From assembly GCA_030267565.1 (NCBI GenBank), contig BRXU01000017.1, positions 1,520,501 to 1,584,500 of the forward strand: a stretch of 64,000 nt of DNA. Direction: 5' to 3'. The translations under genes were made by a program, and so were the position numbers. The notes beneath the pieces were generated by a model. That model did no database searches. It was given only the letters and a program-made list of their open reading frames with translations, and had not been told where the DNA came from. Source of the DNA: Pleodorina starrii. Taxonomy: Eukaryota > Chlorophyta > Chlorophyceae > Chlamydomonadales > Volvocaceae. Positions 1 through 12,862 of the stretch are shown here, piece by piece (the first letter of the stretch is position 1; each line of letters begins with the position of its first letter).

Positions 1-54
1 TCCAACCCCACCATCCCCAGCCCCGCAACCACCCTGGCCGCCCACCCCAAGGCC

Positions 55-3000
55 CTACGCCGCTCCTGGGCGAGAGCCCGGCTGCATTCCATTCGCCACC
101 GGCACCATGCCCGCCGGAAGCGCGGCCTGGTGGTGTTGGTGGTGGTGCTGCTGCTGCATGGCCGCCATGAACGCCTGTGGCGTGTAGCCAGCAGCCTGCT
201 GCTGCTGCTGCTGCTGCGGCTGCTGGGGTTGTTGGTGTTGGTTTTGATGGAAGCGCACCTGGCCGCCGAGTTGGACCATTCCCTGCGGCTGGTGCGGCGG
301 CGGTTGAAGTTGCGGCTGGTGCGGCTGTGGTTGGTGCTGGGTGTACTGCTGGGGCTGGGGCTGCTGTGGGTACTGCTGGGGCTGGGGCTGGGGCTGGGGA
401 AGGGGCTGGGGCTGCATGCGCAGGGACTGGCCCACCGTCCCTGCTGCGGGCAGCTGCGGAACCGCGAACTGGCCCGGGGCTCCCTGCGGGGGCAGCTGCT
501 GCGGGGGCAGCTGCTGCGGGGGCTGCTGCGGCAGTGGCAGCGGCTGCTGCTGGCCCTGCTGCGCCTGGGCTTGCTGCTGCTGCTGCTGCTGCTGCAATTG
601 CGCCTGTGCCTGCAGCGGGCAGGGGCCGCACAGCCATTACAAACAAAGCAACAGCGCAACGCTATGCCCCGGGGGAGTTCCAGGCCGTGTACCGTATTTT
701 GTGGACCATGGCAATGTGCACTGCCCTGCCATCCACGTCACCCACCCGCCGAACCAGGCAGTCCCTCAAGTGTCAAAGCTTCCGTTCCACCGCTGCGGTC
801 ATCGTTGCTTCGATGCTACCCCTGCAGTGTCAAGCCGCAGTTCCACGACCCGCGACCCCCGCCCACCTGCGTCGCCGCGAGAATCCGCTGCTGCAGCTGC
901 ATCTGGACCTGCGCCTGGAACAGCTGCTGCGCGTGCTGCAGCTGCGCCTGCGCGTGCTGCAGCTGCTGCGCGTGCTGCGCCTGATGGCCCTGCGGCGCCT
1001 GCTGGTGCAGCTGCTGCGCGTGCTGCAGCTGCTCCTGCGCCTTCTGCAGCTGCTGCGCGATCTGCACGTGCTGCTGCTCCTGCAGTACCGCCTGGGCTGT
1101 GGCCTGCACTTGGGCGGGCGTCAGCAACGTGCCAGGCACGAAGCCGCGAGGGAAGCCCGGAGCCACGCCGGAAGCGGCCGCTGCCGCGGCAGCTGCCGCT
1201 GCCGCAGCCGCGGGCGCCACCAGCAGCGGCGCCGGCGGCCGCAAGCCGGGCGGGCCGCCTGCGAGGCAGCAGTCAAAAGAGGGATAGGAACGGTGAGCGG
1301 GGTCCGGCAAGAGGTAAGGGGCAGTCTAGGGAGGATGACGGGAGGTAGGACAGCGGTAGCGCAGCAGCAAGGGGCGGGGGGGGGGGTGCACCGCTACGGA
1401 TAACGGAAGTGGAAGTGGAGGCGGAGGTGGAAGTGGAGGCGGAAGTGGAAGCGGGGATTTGGGCCGAAGGAGGAAGGGGGCATTGCTACAGCCTCAGTCT
1501 CCAGGGGGGCGTGAAACAGGGTTGAGCGTGTCATTGCACTTGATGGACGGAAGCAGAGGTCGGGAACCCAGAATCCAGCAGCAGCTTGTGATGGGACGTA
1601 AGCAGACAAGCACCGCTGAGACGCACACGCACACACACACAGACACACACACACCTGCATGCTGTTGTTGCGGCATGGGCGGCTGCTGGGCCGCTGACGC
1701 CAGCTGCGCCCTCGCCTGCGCCTGCGCCTGAAGGTACTGCTGCTGCTGCTGCTGCTGGGGTTGCGCCGCCGTCGCCGTCACCATTCCCGTGGCCGCGCCC
1801 GGCCTCGGAGCACCGTTCGCCGCCGCCATTCCGGGTTGCATTCCCGCCACCCCGGCTGCTAATTGCTGCCCCGACTGCTTCCGCTGCAACATCTGCTGTT
1901 GCTGCTGCAGGTGGTGGTTGTATGTGCCGGAGCCCGCCGGCACGCCTTGTGAGGTGGCGCCTACGCCGGGAGGGAGGGCAGGCGCCAAGTGCAAGCCAGG
2001 CCTCGGCGGCCCCGGCCCCGGCCTCATGGACTGTGGTGGGGCTTGCGGGAACGGTGCCATGGTGGTCGCGTTTCCTGACTGATGCTGTAGGGGCTGTAGA
2101 GGCTGCTGCGCGACGCCGTTCTGACCGTTGACGAACTGTGGTTGTGGGACACCCGCCTGGCTACATGCCTGGCTGTGCTGCTGTTGCTGCTGCTGCTGCT
2201 GCGTAAAACTGGCTATCTGCTGCTGTTGTTGCTGTTGCTGTTGCTGACGTTGCTGCTGCAACAGCTGCATAGTTTGTTGCTGCATTTGCTGCTGCAACAT
2301 ATTCGTGTATTGCGGCGACAAGGTGCAGGACTGCTGCGGCTGCTGCGACTGCTGCTGCGGCTGTTGTGGCTGCTGCGAGTTCTGGGGCGGCTGAGGCGCG
2401 TAGTGGTGGTTGTGGGCTTGCGACTGAGGCGGGGCTTGTGTGGATTGGTTATGCGCTGCAGCAGCAGTGCAGGGCCCCTGTTGCTGCTGCTGGTGGTGGT
2501 GTTGCTGCGGCGTCGGCTGCTGCGGCGGCATGGTTCCCGGTTGTTGTTGTTGTGGGGCATAGTGCGGCGTCCAACCCTGGTGTTGGTGGCCCTGCTGCTG
2601 TGGCAGCTGCTGCTGCTGCTGTTGCGGCGGCGGCGACGGCTGTTGCAACTGCTGCTGCGGCTGCTGCGCTTGCGCGCCGCCCGCCGCCGGGGCTGCCGCT
2701 GTGCCGCTTCCTGCGCCGCCAGGCGGCCTGGCCGCCGCAGCGGAGGGTTGCGCTGACCCCGGCGTCGGCATCATCCCGGGCGTCGGCATCATTCCTGGAG
2801 TGGGGATCATGCCCGGCGTCGGCATCATGCCGCGCCCAGCCTGGGCCGCCCCACCGCCGCCGGGTGTTGGGACCATCATGAACGTCCGGGGCACGGGCGC
2901 CAGCGTCGCGCCGCCGCCAGGCGTCGGCATCATGCCCCGACCGCCGCCCGACGTGGCCATCATGCCCCCGCTGCCCCCGGGTCGCTGCACTGCGCCCCGC

Positions 3001-6000
3001 CCCATGCCTGGGGTAGGTACGGGCGCCGTGCCGGGCCCAGGTCCCGAGCCGGGCCCGGACCCGGGCGTTGGCATCATGCCTGGCGGCCCAGCTCCGGGGG
3101 TTGGCATCATACCCGGAGGTGGCGGTGCAGAGCCAGGGGTCGGCATCATGCCAGGAGGCCCAGCCCCCGGGCTCCGCACCAGGCCCGGCCCGGGCCCAGG
3201 CCCCGGATGCCCAGTGCCCCCCGGGGTGGGCATCATCCCTGCAGGCGCCGGCCCGGGCCCCGGGCCGGGCATCATGCAATGCGGCGCCGCCCCATGTGAA
3301 GGCAACATGCCCGGCCCGGAGCCAGGGGTGGGCATCATGCCCGCAGGCATGCCGGGGGAGACCTGCCGCAGCCCAGCCGCGCCGTTCAGCGCGCCAGGCG
3401 GCCCACTCGGCGTCATGCCCGGCGGCTTGGTGAGGGCGAGGGGCCCCCCCGGGCGATGGCCCGCGCCGCCAGTCGCTCCAGACCCCGCCCCCGGCCCGGC
3501 TCCTGTCCCAGACGCAGCCGCAGCCGCAGCCCCAGGCCCGGCCGGCCCTGACAGGGGCGCACTCCGCGGCTGCGGCCCCGCCATCGCTGCTGGCATTGCT
3601 GCCGTCACCGCCGCCGGCTTCGCCGCGGCGCCGGGCGGCGACCGCTGCGCTGATAGGCCCCCGCCGCCGCCGCCACCGGCCCCCGGAGCCGCGAGGACTT
3701 GGCCGCGGAGCCTGGAGCTGGGTCGCAGTAGCTCTTGACCCGCGGGTCGCTTCCGGTTGGCTGCCAAGCCGCCGGGCGGCGACCCCGCCGCGGCGCCTGC
3801 CGGCTGCTGCTGCTGCTGCTGTGACGGCGGCTGGTGCGGACCGTCAAGTGGCACCGGCTGGGGGTGTCCGGCCGAGCTCCCGCCATTGGCGGCGGAGGAG
3901 GATGACGGCTGCGCGGGCGACGGTGCGGATGGGGCGAGTGGCGGCGTACTGGCCGGGCGCTGCGCGGCTGTGCCGACCCCCCCGGAGGCCTGGGTCCCAG
4001 TTCCAGTCCCGATCCCCGCCGCATCCGGAGTCGCACCGGCGGAAGCAGTCAGCGGGCCGCCAGCCCCATTGGAAGGCGGACCCGGGTCCTGTGTGTGCGG
4101 CGCCGCCGTTCCGCCGCCTGCTCCCGACGCCGCCGCCGCCGGCGCTGCCGCTGCCACAGCCTCCGCCTCAGCCGCCTCCTCCGTCTTCGCCGCCGCGGCA
4201 ATCGCCGTCGCCGCGGCGATGCCCGCCTGGCGTTGCGGTCGCTGGGGTGGCTGCTGCGGCGGTGGGGGCTGCTGGTGCTGCCGCTTGGCGGCGTTCTGCT
4301 GCGGCTGCGGCTGCGCGGCCGCCGCGCGTTTCGCCGCCGGGCTGCCCCGCGCCCTGCCGTTCTCCCCGGCGGATGTGCCCCCGGTGCCAGCAGATGCACC
4401 CGCCCCCCCACCCGCCCCTGCCGCCCCTGCCCCGCCACCTCCCAAAGCGGCGCTGCCAGGGCCCTGAGGGGCACCGCTGCTACCCGCAGCTCGCCCTGTC
4501 TGCGTTGCCGGCGGGGCCCCCGCCGCCCGCCCCGCCACCGCTCCTCCCCGGGCCCCCATCCTGGCCGCTTGCGCCGCCGCCCCCGAGCCGCCAGCTGGGC
4601 TCCCGGGCGCTGGGCTGCCGGCCGCCGCCGCCTGCCCCGCGTCTCCAGCCGCCGCGTCTCCACCCGCCGCCGCCGGCGCCGGCGCCGCTGCCGCCGTGCC
4701 CGGCCCGGTCTTGAGCTTTATAAGCCGCTTGGCTGAGCCCGGCAGCATGGCCGCGAGTTTGGAGGGTCGGAGGGTGACAGCCACCTCCTCCATCGACAGG
4801 ACGAAGGGGTCTTTGGAGGACACCGCGCGCTTGCGCCTGCAGGCAGCGGCCGGGGCAAGGGCGGGGGCCGGGGCCGGGGGCGCAGCTCTCAGCCGGGGGC
4901 GGCGGTTTTACGTTCCGCCACAGCTAGAGACGCGGCATGGGCTTGACCCACACACCGGGTCCCAACCGCCGAGGTCCCGTTACGTTGTTTACGTGATTAC
5001 GTCACGCAAGTGGAGAGGCGCCCACGGTGGCCAGGAGTCCCGCCATGTCAAGCCGTCTACCTCAAGGCGCTAGCTAGCACGGTAGGCTGGGCTACGCTGC
5101 TTGCTGGGAGGGCTGCACCGCCCTGCCCTGCCCTGCCCTGCCCTGCCCTGCCCAGCCCTGCCCTGCACCGCACCGCACCGCCTCACCTGCCCGGGCACGC
5201 AGAGCGGGAGCGCCGCGTCGTCGCCGGGAAGACGAAGGAGCCCGTGAGGCCGTGCAGGAAGCGCGCCAGAAGGCACGCGCCGGCCCGACCGCCGACCGGC
5301 GCGGGCTGGGGCCCGCCACCCGCGTCGCTGCCCGCCTTCTCCCCTGTAGCCGCTCCGTCTTCAGCCCCGCCAGCACGACTGTCGGCCACGGCGACGGCTG
5401 CGGCTGCGCCAGGCCCCGCCTGCCCGCTCGGCGCCGCGTCCGCGTCGTCTTCAGGCAACGACGGCTGAGCCGCCGCCGCCGGCGCCGCCGGCGACGCCTC
5501 GCCGGCCTCCGGCGCTGCTGCTTCTTCGCCCTCGTGCTCGCTGCCGCCACCGCCCTCATCACCGCCGGCCGCCACGGCCTCCGGTGCAGGGAAGGTCACC
5601 TTGTTAAGCTTCGTCGGCCCATGGCGCGGCGCCGCCGCCACCAGTGCCAACGCATCCGGCACGGCAGCGACCCATGGGACTGTGGCTCTCGGCAGCTCCT
5701 TAGTGAGCGACGCAAGGCTCTTGGTCGGCCGCGCGCCGCCGGGCTTGCCCGATCCCGGAGGCCGGCCAGGCCCGCGACCGCTGCCGCGGCCGCCGCCTCT
5801 CCCGCCTCTGCCGCCGCCGCCCGCCGCCGCCGCAGCCCCAGCACCCGCGCCGGCACTTCCTCGCGAGCCGCTAGGACCTCCCCGCGGGGCCTTGGGTGCA
5901 GGCGCGGCTTTTGCGCTGGCGCTTGGCGCTGGCACCGGGACGCAGTGGGTCCGATGGTGGTCGAGGCGGCAGGTCAGGATGGTGCGGCGGCAGTCGGGGC

Positions 6001-6643
6001 AGCGGGTTAGCGCCTGGGCATCGGGCTGGCTGGAGATGGCTGCGGTGACAGAGCCGAGCCATCCGAGCTCGCTGCTGGCGGTTGTGACAGTCTCTTGGGA
6101 GACCTCGACCTCCGCTCGGAGCTGCTGGATGAGAGCTAGTCCGGAAGTGACTTCGTCGGGGGTCAGGCGCTTGGTGGGGGAGTTAGGTTTGGAGGGGCAG
6201 GCGTCCGAGTCGGTCTTGGAGCCAGCCGGAACGGCAGCGACAGCCGCGGTAGCAGCAGGCGTCGCTGTCTCGTGGGTGTTGTTGTTCTCAAGCACGGTGC
6301 CGCTTCGGGCTTTTGTTATCCTGGAGCATGGAATTTTGGGAGAAAAACTGTTGTCAGCTGTAACGAGGCACGGGGTTGTTGCGGGTACCGCCCCGATGAC
6401 TGTCGCGCCACGATAGCGCTCGGCGGCGACTTACCCAGCAGCCACGGCCGCATCCGACTCTTTAAAAATGCAGCCGATGTACTCGATCAGTTGCTCGGGA
6501 TTTTCGCAGCTCCGCAGCGCTGCCGGGAGCTGGGACGTCAATGCTCGCGCTTCTGGGTACACGCGCGAAAGAGAAGTTTCAGACCGTAAAAGTCACACGA
6601 AACAACCGAAAGTAATTACCTTCTCGTAACGATGAAAGGACAT
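55..6643 (-). CDS. Gln-rich protein with SGF73/ataxin-7-like zinc finger
   Basis: Six-exon model: complement(join(55..609, 867..1258, 1655..4836, 5187..6320, 6435..6529, 6620..6643)). All junctions are GT-AG and in phase, giving about 1793 aa from ATG 6643 (MSFHRYEK...) to TAG at 55. Near residues 147-166 a finger CPDC(x11)H(x3)C has the same spacing as the N-terminal zinc finger of yeast Sgf73, the SAGA deubiquitinase-module subunit (human ataxin-7). The exon starting at 4836 opens with RRKRAVSSKDPF, faintly like the end of an SCA7 domain, but the Cys/His core of SCA7 was not found. The rest is low complexity: Ala/Gly/Pro stretches, about ten GMMPTPG-like repeats (DNA about 2755-3350) and several polyGln tracts. 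Seen: exons, finger, repeats. Inferred: a chromatin or transcription co-activator role. Other Gln-rich transcription regulators remain possible. The 3' UTR runs off the left edge. Confidence 0.6.
1624..1654. repeat. (AC)n dinucleotide tract in intron
   Basis: An AC/GT repeat forms the 5' end of the intron that begins at the donor CAG/GTGTGTGT (1655/1654, minus strand) of the Gln-rich gene. The donor site is embedded in the repeat, so repeat-length change could shift splice-site choice. Confidence 0.7.
5122..5156. repeat. (CCCTG)n pentanucleotide repeat
   Basis: Tandem CCCTG units lie inside the 350-bp intron between the exons ending at 5187 and starting at 4836 of the Gln-rich gene. No coding role is seen. 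Confidence 0.8.
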
Positions 6644-8340
6644 CTGTCTCTGTTGCCTCGACCATTCTAACGTTCCGCCCCCACACCAACAAAGATGGAG
6701 CTTTTCACTGCTCTACGAAAACACATTTCGTAAACCTATGCTCGATGTTGGCTCAGAGATAACAATTGCAGGAGAATTGAAGAAGCAGCCAAAATACTAT
6801 CCTGCTGTTAGTTGATGCAGGGAAGATCTTGCCAGGCGTTGACGCCTGATGCATGGCGCTACGTCGTGCGTACTGAAGCCGGGGACGTGCATCTGGTATT
6901 GCCGTCGTGTCCATGACTGTGGTTTGGGGGGTACGTGTAGTACGAATGCTTGTCCCGTACAGCACACAGCGCACCGCGTTGACTCCAAACCGATGCATGC
7001 ATCGCTGCGAAGTTGTGATGACGTATTCATGCACACATGTGCTTGCTTTTTACGAAACGCCGTCTGTGTCTGGAAGACAGCGGGGCGCCGAGCGTGACAC
7101 AGGGGTCCTAACCTGTGTGTCCGGTCATTCTTGGCCAGACGCCACGACGCGCTCGATAGACTTGCACCACATCTACGAGGTCTCGAAGGATTGACGTGCA
7201 ATCACCAAACCCGTCGAACAAGTCAAACTTTGCGAGCTTGAAGCCGGAACAGGGCTCCAAGGCTGGGCAACCTGGGCCTAGCCCAGGTGCCGCCATTTAC
7301 TTGCAAGCGCATCGCACACGAATCCAAATACACACGCGGAAATCTGGCGGCGCTCTCATTCCGATGGTTGGGCGTCTGGCCTATCCCAGCCTCGATTTCA
7401 GGCTTTCATATAGGTTCATATTAACCAGGGAATTATAAACCTCGACCACCCCGCCGGTCCTGCACAACTAGTGGATGTCCCGAGTGCCGTTGCTGGACAT
7501 CCGCCGGCCGATAAATGTAAGTGGAGCGAACTCAATACCCGATGAGCCGACTGCCTCTTGCCTAAATGTTAGGGTTTCAAGGTGAAGCAACGGGTCACCT
7601 CCCAAGTCGCAAGCTTCAGCCCTGAACGCCAAATTTTGCGAAGCTCGACGTCAAGGGTTACATCGCCAGTTGGCCGTTGGCGGTTGCCATTTTACCGGGG
7701 TGCCGGGCCATGGGGTTGAGACGTTGAGGTTTAAGAATTCTGAAGAGCTTCCCGTCAATATGCCGTGTATACTTTTGTAAATGCATTATTTTCCTCAGGA
7801 CGAGTCCGCCCTGTCGTGGCACAGTCTCAATACACCCGCACTCTCCTTGCTCGTGCATACGCTGGCGCACTCACTCCCTGTATGCAGCCGTAATGGCTGG
7901 CTTAGCTGCTAAATTTGGACCGTCCAACTGTGTGAAACCAAAAAAAATCGACCTACAGGAAACCGTCGTGGCACGGTGCTGCCTCGATACGGCAACATGC
8001 TAAACACAGCTTACGGGCATACCATGTATCATTTTAGTGCTTAAAAATTATAAGAAAATTAGTGCCAGTGCTGCGGTGTCAAGTGACTTGGAATAACCGT
8101 CAGCTATTACCTCCCCAACAGATTTTACGGCACATAACCCTAATTGCATTTTGGTAGCGATACCTGTGCTCTCTTAATTTTTGATTGCACAATGCTTGTC
8201 GCTGGCAAGCTGGCTTTGCTAGCGCATCCGCGCAAATTATTACTCAGCCAGGCCTGCCTCCGCGCAGAGGTTGAACGGGTTGCCAAAAGCGAGTCCTAGG
8301 CAATCCTCTGGTTTTAGTTGAGGTTAACTTGCTTGTAACT
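6644..8340. other. Divergent intergenic promoter region
   Basis: About 1.7 kb separates the start codons of the Gln-rich gene (minus) and the DEG15-like gene (plus). It is less GC-rich than its flanks. Short ORFs occur on both strands, but none has third-position GC bias, splice context or recognisable similarity. I see no gene; it presumably holds the two promoters and 5' UTRs. Confidence 0.6.
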
Positions 8341-11300
8341 ATGAGGATAGAGCCCCTTCTTGTTTTGGTTTCGGGCGAGCAGCACACAAACCCGCTCGCG
8401 TTTGCGACGACAGCGAAAGGGTTGCATTTCACGTCGTGTTCTGGACTATTCATCTCTACAGACAATGCTCGCAGCAGCCTAGTTTTGATGCCGGCAGCGG
8501 TCCTGCGGCCATGGCTTCAACCCGGCTCGAGCTGGCTGACGTCCCTGGGCAGCATCGATCCTCCACCGTTAACAACCGACTGTGGCATATGCGCTGTCGG
8601 CCCAGTTTCTGCGCTCAGTGGCGGCGCTGCGACCTGCATCCCCATCGCTACGGTGCGGGTGTCGGCTGTTTCAAGAGCGGCCGCGCAGCTCCTGCAGGGC
8701 CTCAACCGCGACACCCTCGTCAGCAACTGGGATTTCGAATGGCACATCGGCGGTGCGAGCTGCACGGCAGCGGAGCAGGGCGCCTTCGTCCTCTGCTGGA
8801 CGCAGCCGCTACACGCCAGCCCGCCGGGCGCGGCAGCTGCCGCGGCCGGACTCGCGCCCTCGCTTTCACAGCCATGTGGCCCAGCCCCTCTACGACCACT
8901 GCCTGCCGGCTGCAATGGCGGCACCACCACCACCATCACCGCCACCCTCGCCGGCCCGGGCCCCCTGTCCAATCCGCAGTGTCTGCAGCTCCTCGAATCC
9001 CTGCACGCATCTCTCTCTCAGGAGCCCCTCACGGCCGTCATTGCCTCTGCCACCGCCACCGCCACCGCCAGCCCCTGCGCCGCCGCGCCTGTTAACGCTG
9101 CCGGTGACTCCCCTGGCGGCGCCGCCGCCGCGCTGGCGGCGGTGGAGCCGCCCTGCACCTGCCCCGGCGCGACTCCTGGCTGTTTGGTGTCCATCGTCGG
9201 TAGCCCCTTCGGCTGCCTGGCCCCCTTCCACTTCTCCAACGCGCACATCAACGGCGCGGTCGCCTGCGCCTTCCACGCGCCCGCTCCGCCCACCGACGCC
9301 GCCGCCGCTGCGGCCAGGCTGCCGCCGTCGACGGAGGCGCCCCACACTGCTGGCTGCTGCGCTGCCGCCGCCGCCGTCGTCGCCGCCGGATGCGGGTGCG
9401 GTCTCGGGCCAGCACTATACGCGTTGGACGCGCACGTGTTACCGGGAATGGAGGGCGCGCTGGTGAGACCGCTGCAGCCGCCACCGCCGCCGCCGTCGGA
9501 GCCCCGCGCACGGGCTGCCTCTGACGAAGCCTCAGACGTTGCCAGCTGCTGCTGCGGCGGCGGCAGCGGCTGCAACACGCACACCGGCGCCTGCCGGTTG
9601 CAGCTCCGATCGGAGCGGCAGCGGCAGCGGCAGCCGCTCGCGCTGCTGTGCACTCCGGTGAGCCGCCGCGCCGACGGCGTGCAGGTGCCGCTGGCGGCGG
9701 CGTGGCCGCACGTGGCGGCGGCCTTGGCGCGCGTGCTGGGCCAGCTGCTGCGGAGGGCGCTAGGGCAGGCCGCCGCCGACGGCGCGGCGGCGCGACGTCC
9801 GCTGGCCGCCGACGGCGGCGGAGGCCCCAGCCGACAGCAGCTGCAGCTACAGCCCGTCGCGTGGCACCCGGTTGGCGGCGGTGGCGGCGGTGGCTGCAGG
9901 GCAGGGCTGGTCAGCGGGACCACGTCGCGGCTGAGCCCCAGCCTGTACGGGACCGCGCGTTGGGCAGATACACACGGAGCAACGGAGGCCGGCACCGGCA
10001 CCGGCACCGGCAGCGGCCGGTGCGTTGTGATTTCCTCCGCGAACGTCGATTACGGCGGCGGCAGCCCTCCTCCGGCGGCGGCAGCTCCGCCTCCCGGCGG
10101 GTTCACGCAGCTGTGCGCTGCAGCCGCCGCCGGTGACGGCGCCGCCGCCCTCCTGACGGCTGCAGCCGCCGGAGGCGGGCCGTCGCCCGCTGCCGCTGGC
10201 GCTACCGCTGCCGCGGTGCTTGCTGCTGTCCCTGCTACTGCCGCCGCTGCTGCCGCCGCTGCGTCGTGTGCCTGCCCTCCTGGCGGCGCCGCTGGATTGC
10301 CGCCGTGGGTGCTCCAGGCCGTCGTACTGCTCCGCTGCAACGGCTCCTGGGCCACGGGGGTACTTGTGGAGGCACGCACGGGGCTGCTGCTCACGACGGC
10401 ACACCTCTTCCAACGTCAGCCGGGCGGCGGCGGCGGCGGCGGCAGCCGGTCAGGGAAGGGCCCCGGCGCCGGAGGCGGAGGCGACGCCTGGGGGCACCTA
10501 CCATGCTGGGCTCGCGTCCCATGGGTCAGCAGCGGCGGCGGCGACGGCGACGGCCCGGCGTGCGGGTCTTGCGGCGCGGCGGCATCCGGACGGGGCCCGT
10601 CGTACCGTTGGCTGCGTGCCCGCGTGCTGTACATGTGGGCCAACCACCTGGATCTTGCCGTGCTGCAGTTGGAGCCGTTGTTCGGTAGTCGTTGGGCCCA
10701 GCCGGGGGCGGCGGCGCCTCCGCCGGTGGCGCTGGCGGCCGTGCGGCAGACGGCGTGCGCGAGGGAGGAGGGCGCGAGGGAGGTCTTTGCGTTTCGGAGG
10801 CACCCGGTGTTTGGCCCTGCGGCGCCTGAGGGCAGGGCGGACGGCAGCGGCGGCGGCGGCGACGGCGACGGCGAAGGCGGCGTGACGCCGGGCCCGGCGG
10901 CTGTGGTCGTTGGGGACGGCGGCTGGGGCCCGGCGTTGCAGCCGTTGGACCCTGTGGGAGACCCGCACGGCATGTACGACACGTACGGCGCTGGGAGCCC
11001 CGTGTGGGCTGTGGGACACAGCCTGGTGGGCCCTGCGGCGGAGTGGCCGGCGCTGGTGTCGTACGGCTGCGTGGCGCGGGTGAGTCAGTTGGCGGCGGGT
11101 GGCACATCGCCGGGGGGGGCGTGGTGTGTGTATGTGTAACTCGTTGTGCAGCTGACTGCCCATGCCCGCCCCGCCTTCTGACATCCCACCTCCCACGTCC
11201 CACCTCCCATCGCCCACCGCCCACCACTCATCGCCCACCACCCATTCGGTCAGGTGCTGCGCAGCCGCGGCGGTCGCCCCACCATGGTCGTGGCAACCAC

Positions 11301-12578
11301 TGCCACCCACGCCGGCGGCAGCGGTGGTGCGCTGCTGGACGGTGGCGGGCGGCTGGTGGGTCTGGTCACCAGCAACGCCCGACACGCGGGAGGCACCACG
11401 CTGCCGGTGAGAGGGGAAGGGAGGGCGGGAGAGAGAGGGAGAGAAGTGGAGTACGAGGGAGAGCACGGGGGAAGAGGAAGAAGGGGAGGGTAAGAGGGCG
11501 AGGGGCCGCAGGGAGGCGCTGGCGTGTGTATTTGTGGGAGGGGGAGGGGGCCGACGAGGGAGAAGCCGCAGCGCTGGGAGGGAGGCGCCCCTGCAGGGGA
11601 GGGAGGCGTGCGGGGGTGCAAGGAAATGGCGCTGCGTCGCCGAGGGACTGAGGGATTGGCGTCAGTCCTTCCACTCGCGCTGCGCTGGCTCCCATATACC
11701 TTTGCGTGTTGAGCGGGACGTGCTACTGAGCGCGACTGGACGCCGCGATCGTAAGGTGTTTGCGAGGCGTTGCGAGAGGTGCGGCAAGGCGAGGCGAAAC
11801 ACGCCGCGCCCGACTCCGCTGCCGCTGCCTGGCTGCCGGACGCAACGTGGTGGTCTGACCGGCCCCGCCCGGTTCCTTCCCGGCGCCTCCCGGCCCTCGC
11901 AGAACCTGGCTTTTTGCATCGCAGCGGAGGAGCTGGCGCCCGTCGTGCGCTGGGCGGCGGCGATGGCGGCGGCGGCGGCGGCGACCCCTTGGGAGGGCGG
12001 CTGGCCCGCGCCCGTGGTGGCCGCCGCTCCGGGGCTGGGGCTGTCTGCGCTGGAGGCATTGGACGAGGAGGACGAGGACGCGGCCAGGTGCTGTGTGGAG
12101 TGCGATGCGCAAGGGGCAATAAGGCAGGGGGAGGGGTAACGCAAATGAAAGGAGGGTGTGTGTAACGGAGGGGAGGGGCGGGGAGGGGAGGGCCCGGTTA
12201 GTTGCTTCGCGCCGTCTGGCATCGGTCTCGCTCATTTCACGCAGAAAGGGGAGTGAGTCCGTGCGGGCACGTAGCCTTGGATGCGCGGATGATGCTGGAT
12301 TGGAGGGATGCCTCGCTTCCCTCGGCCGTGTTCCCCCGGCCACACCATCCCACAAACGGTCTGCATCCCTTTGCCGAGTGCATGACATTCTTTCTACGGT
12401 GCCATGCAGGATCTGGCGGCTGCAGATGCCCTCCCTGGACCCGCCGGCGGCGCAGGCCGGCGTCGTCGCCGCCGCTGCCGCCGCCGCCGCCGCGCCGTCG
12501 ACGTCGCCGGCAGCTTCTGGGTTGGATCCGGAGAGCCGGAGCGGAGCCGCACGTGCAGATGTGATGAGCCGGCTGTAG
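8341..12578 (+). CDS. DEG15: DEG15-type peroxisomal (glyoxysomal) processing protease
   Basis: Model join(8341..11079, 11254..11406, 11903..12087, 12410..12578), 1081 aa, all phases consistent. The C-terminal third is a trypsin-like serine protease. The catalytic triad is visible as His688 in TTAHLF, Asp771 in NHLDLAVLQL and Ser936 in HAGGSGGALLDG, followed by GLVTSNARHAGGTTLP, which closely resembles plant DEG15. The last exon has IWRLQMPSL, matching the plant family tail, and the protein ends in SRL, a canonical type-1 peroxisomal targeting signal. Known of the family: it removes PTS2 presequences in the peroxisome matrix (TYSND1 in mammals). The ATG at 8341 is preferred because the open frame upstream begins only with TTG. 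Large Ala/Gly-rich insertions (about residues 160-650) make it longer than the roughly 700-aa land-plant enzyme. Confidence 0.9.
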
Positions 12579-12857
12579 AGTCCATCCCGGGTGCGGGTGC
12601 TTCCCTGCGTCCCTCGTTGTGGAGGTGGCAGAACGAGTGGAGGGCTCCTCACGGCGGGGTCAAGGCGTGGTGGGGGCGGCTGCAGAGGTGCAGACGTGTG
12701 AGGTGTGACGCCACCGGCAAAGGCGCAGAGCGCCGCCTCCCTCCGCGGTTTGCTGTGCTCGGCTTGTCCTGCACAGCACCAGGATGTGGCCGGCGGGCTG
12801 GTGCGTTGCTTGCCCCCCTACCTGGAGCTTTTGCGCTCGCGCCCTGGTGTGCTGAGC

Positions 12858-12862
12858 TGTAA
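12858..12862 (+). terminator. TGTAA polyadenylation signal (DEG15-like gene)
   Basis: TGTAA, the usual chlorophycean polyadenylation motif, occurs 280 bp after the stop codon on the coding strand. Confidence 0.6.

Noticed and set aside
177..1403. 408-codon plus-strand ORF opposite the Gln-rich gene
   Set aside because: Ala/Gly-rich translation is the antisense shadow of polyGln and polyPro codons; the minus strand has consistent splicing and the longer coherent protein.
5187..6295. Treating 5183-6295 and 1494-4823 (minus) as two separate genes
   Set aside because: The apparent starts are GTG codons; a CAG/GTGAGG donor at 5187 and an acceptor at 4837 join them in phase, so they are exons of one gene.
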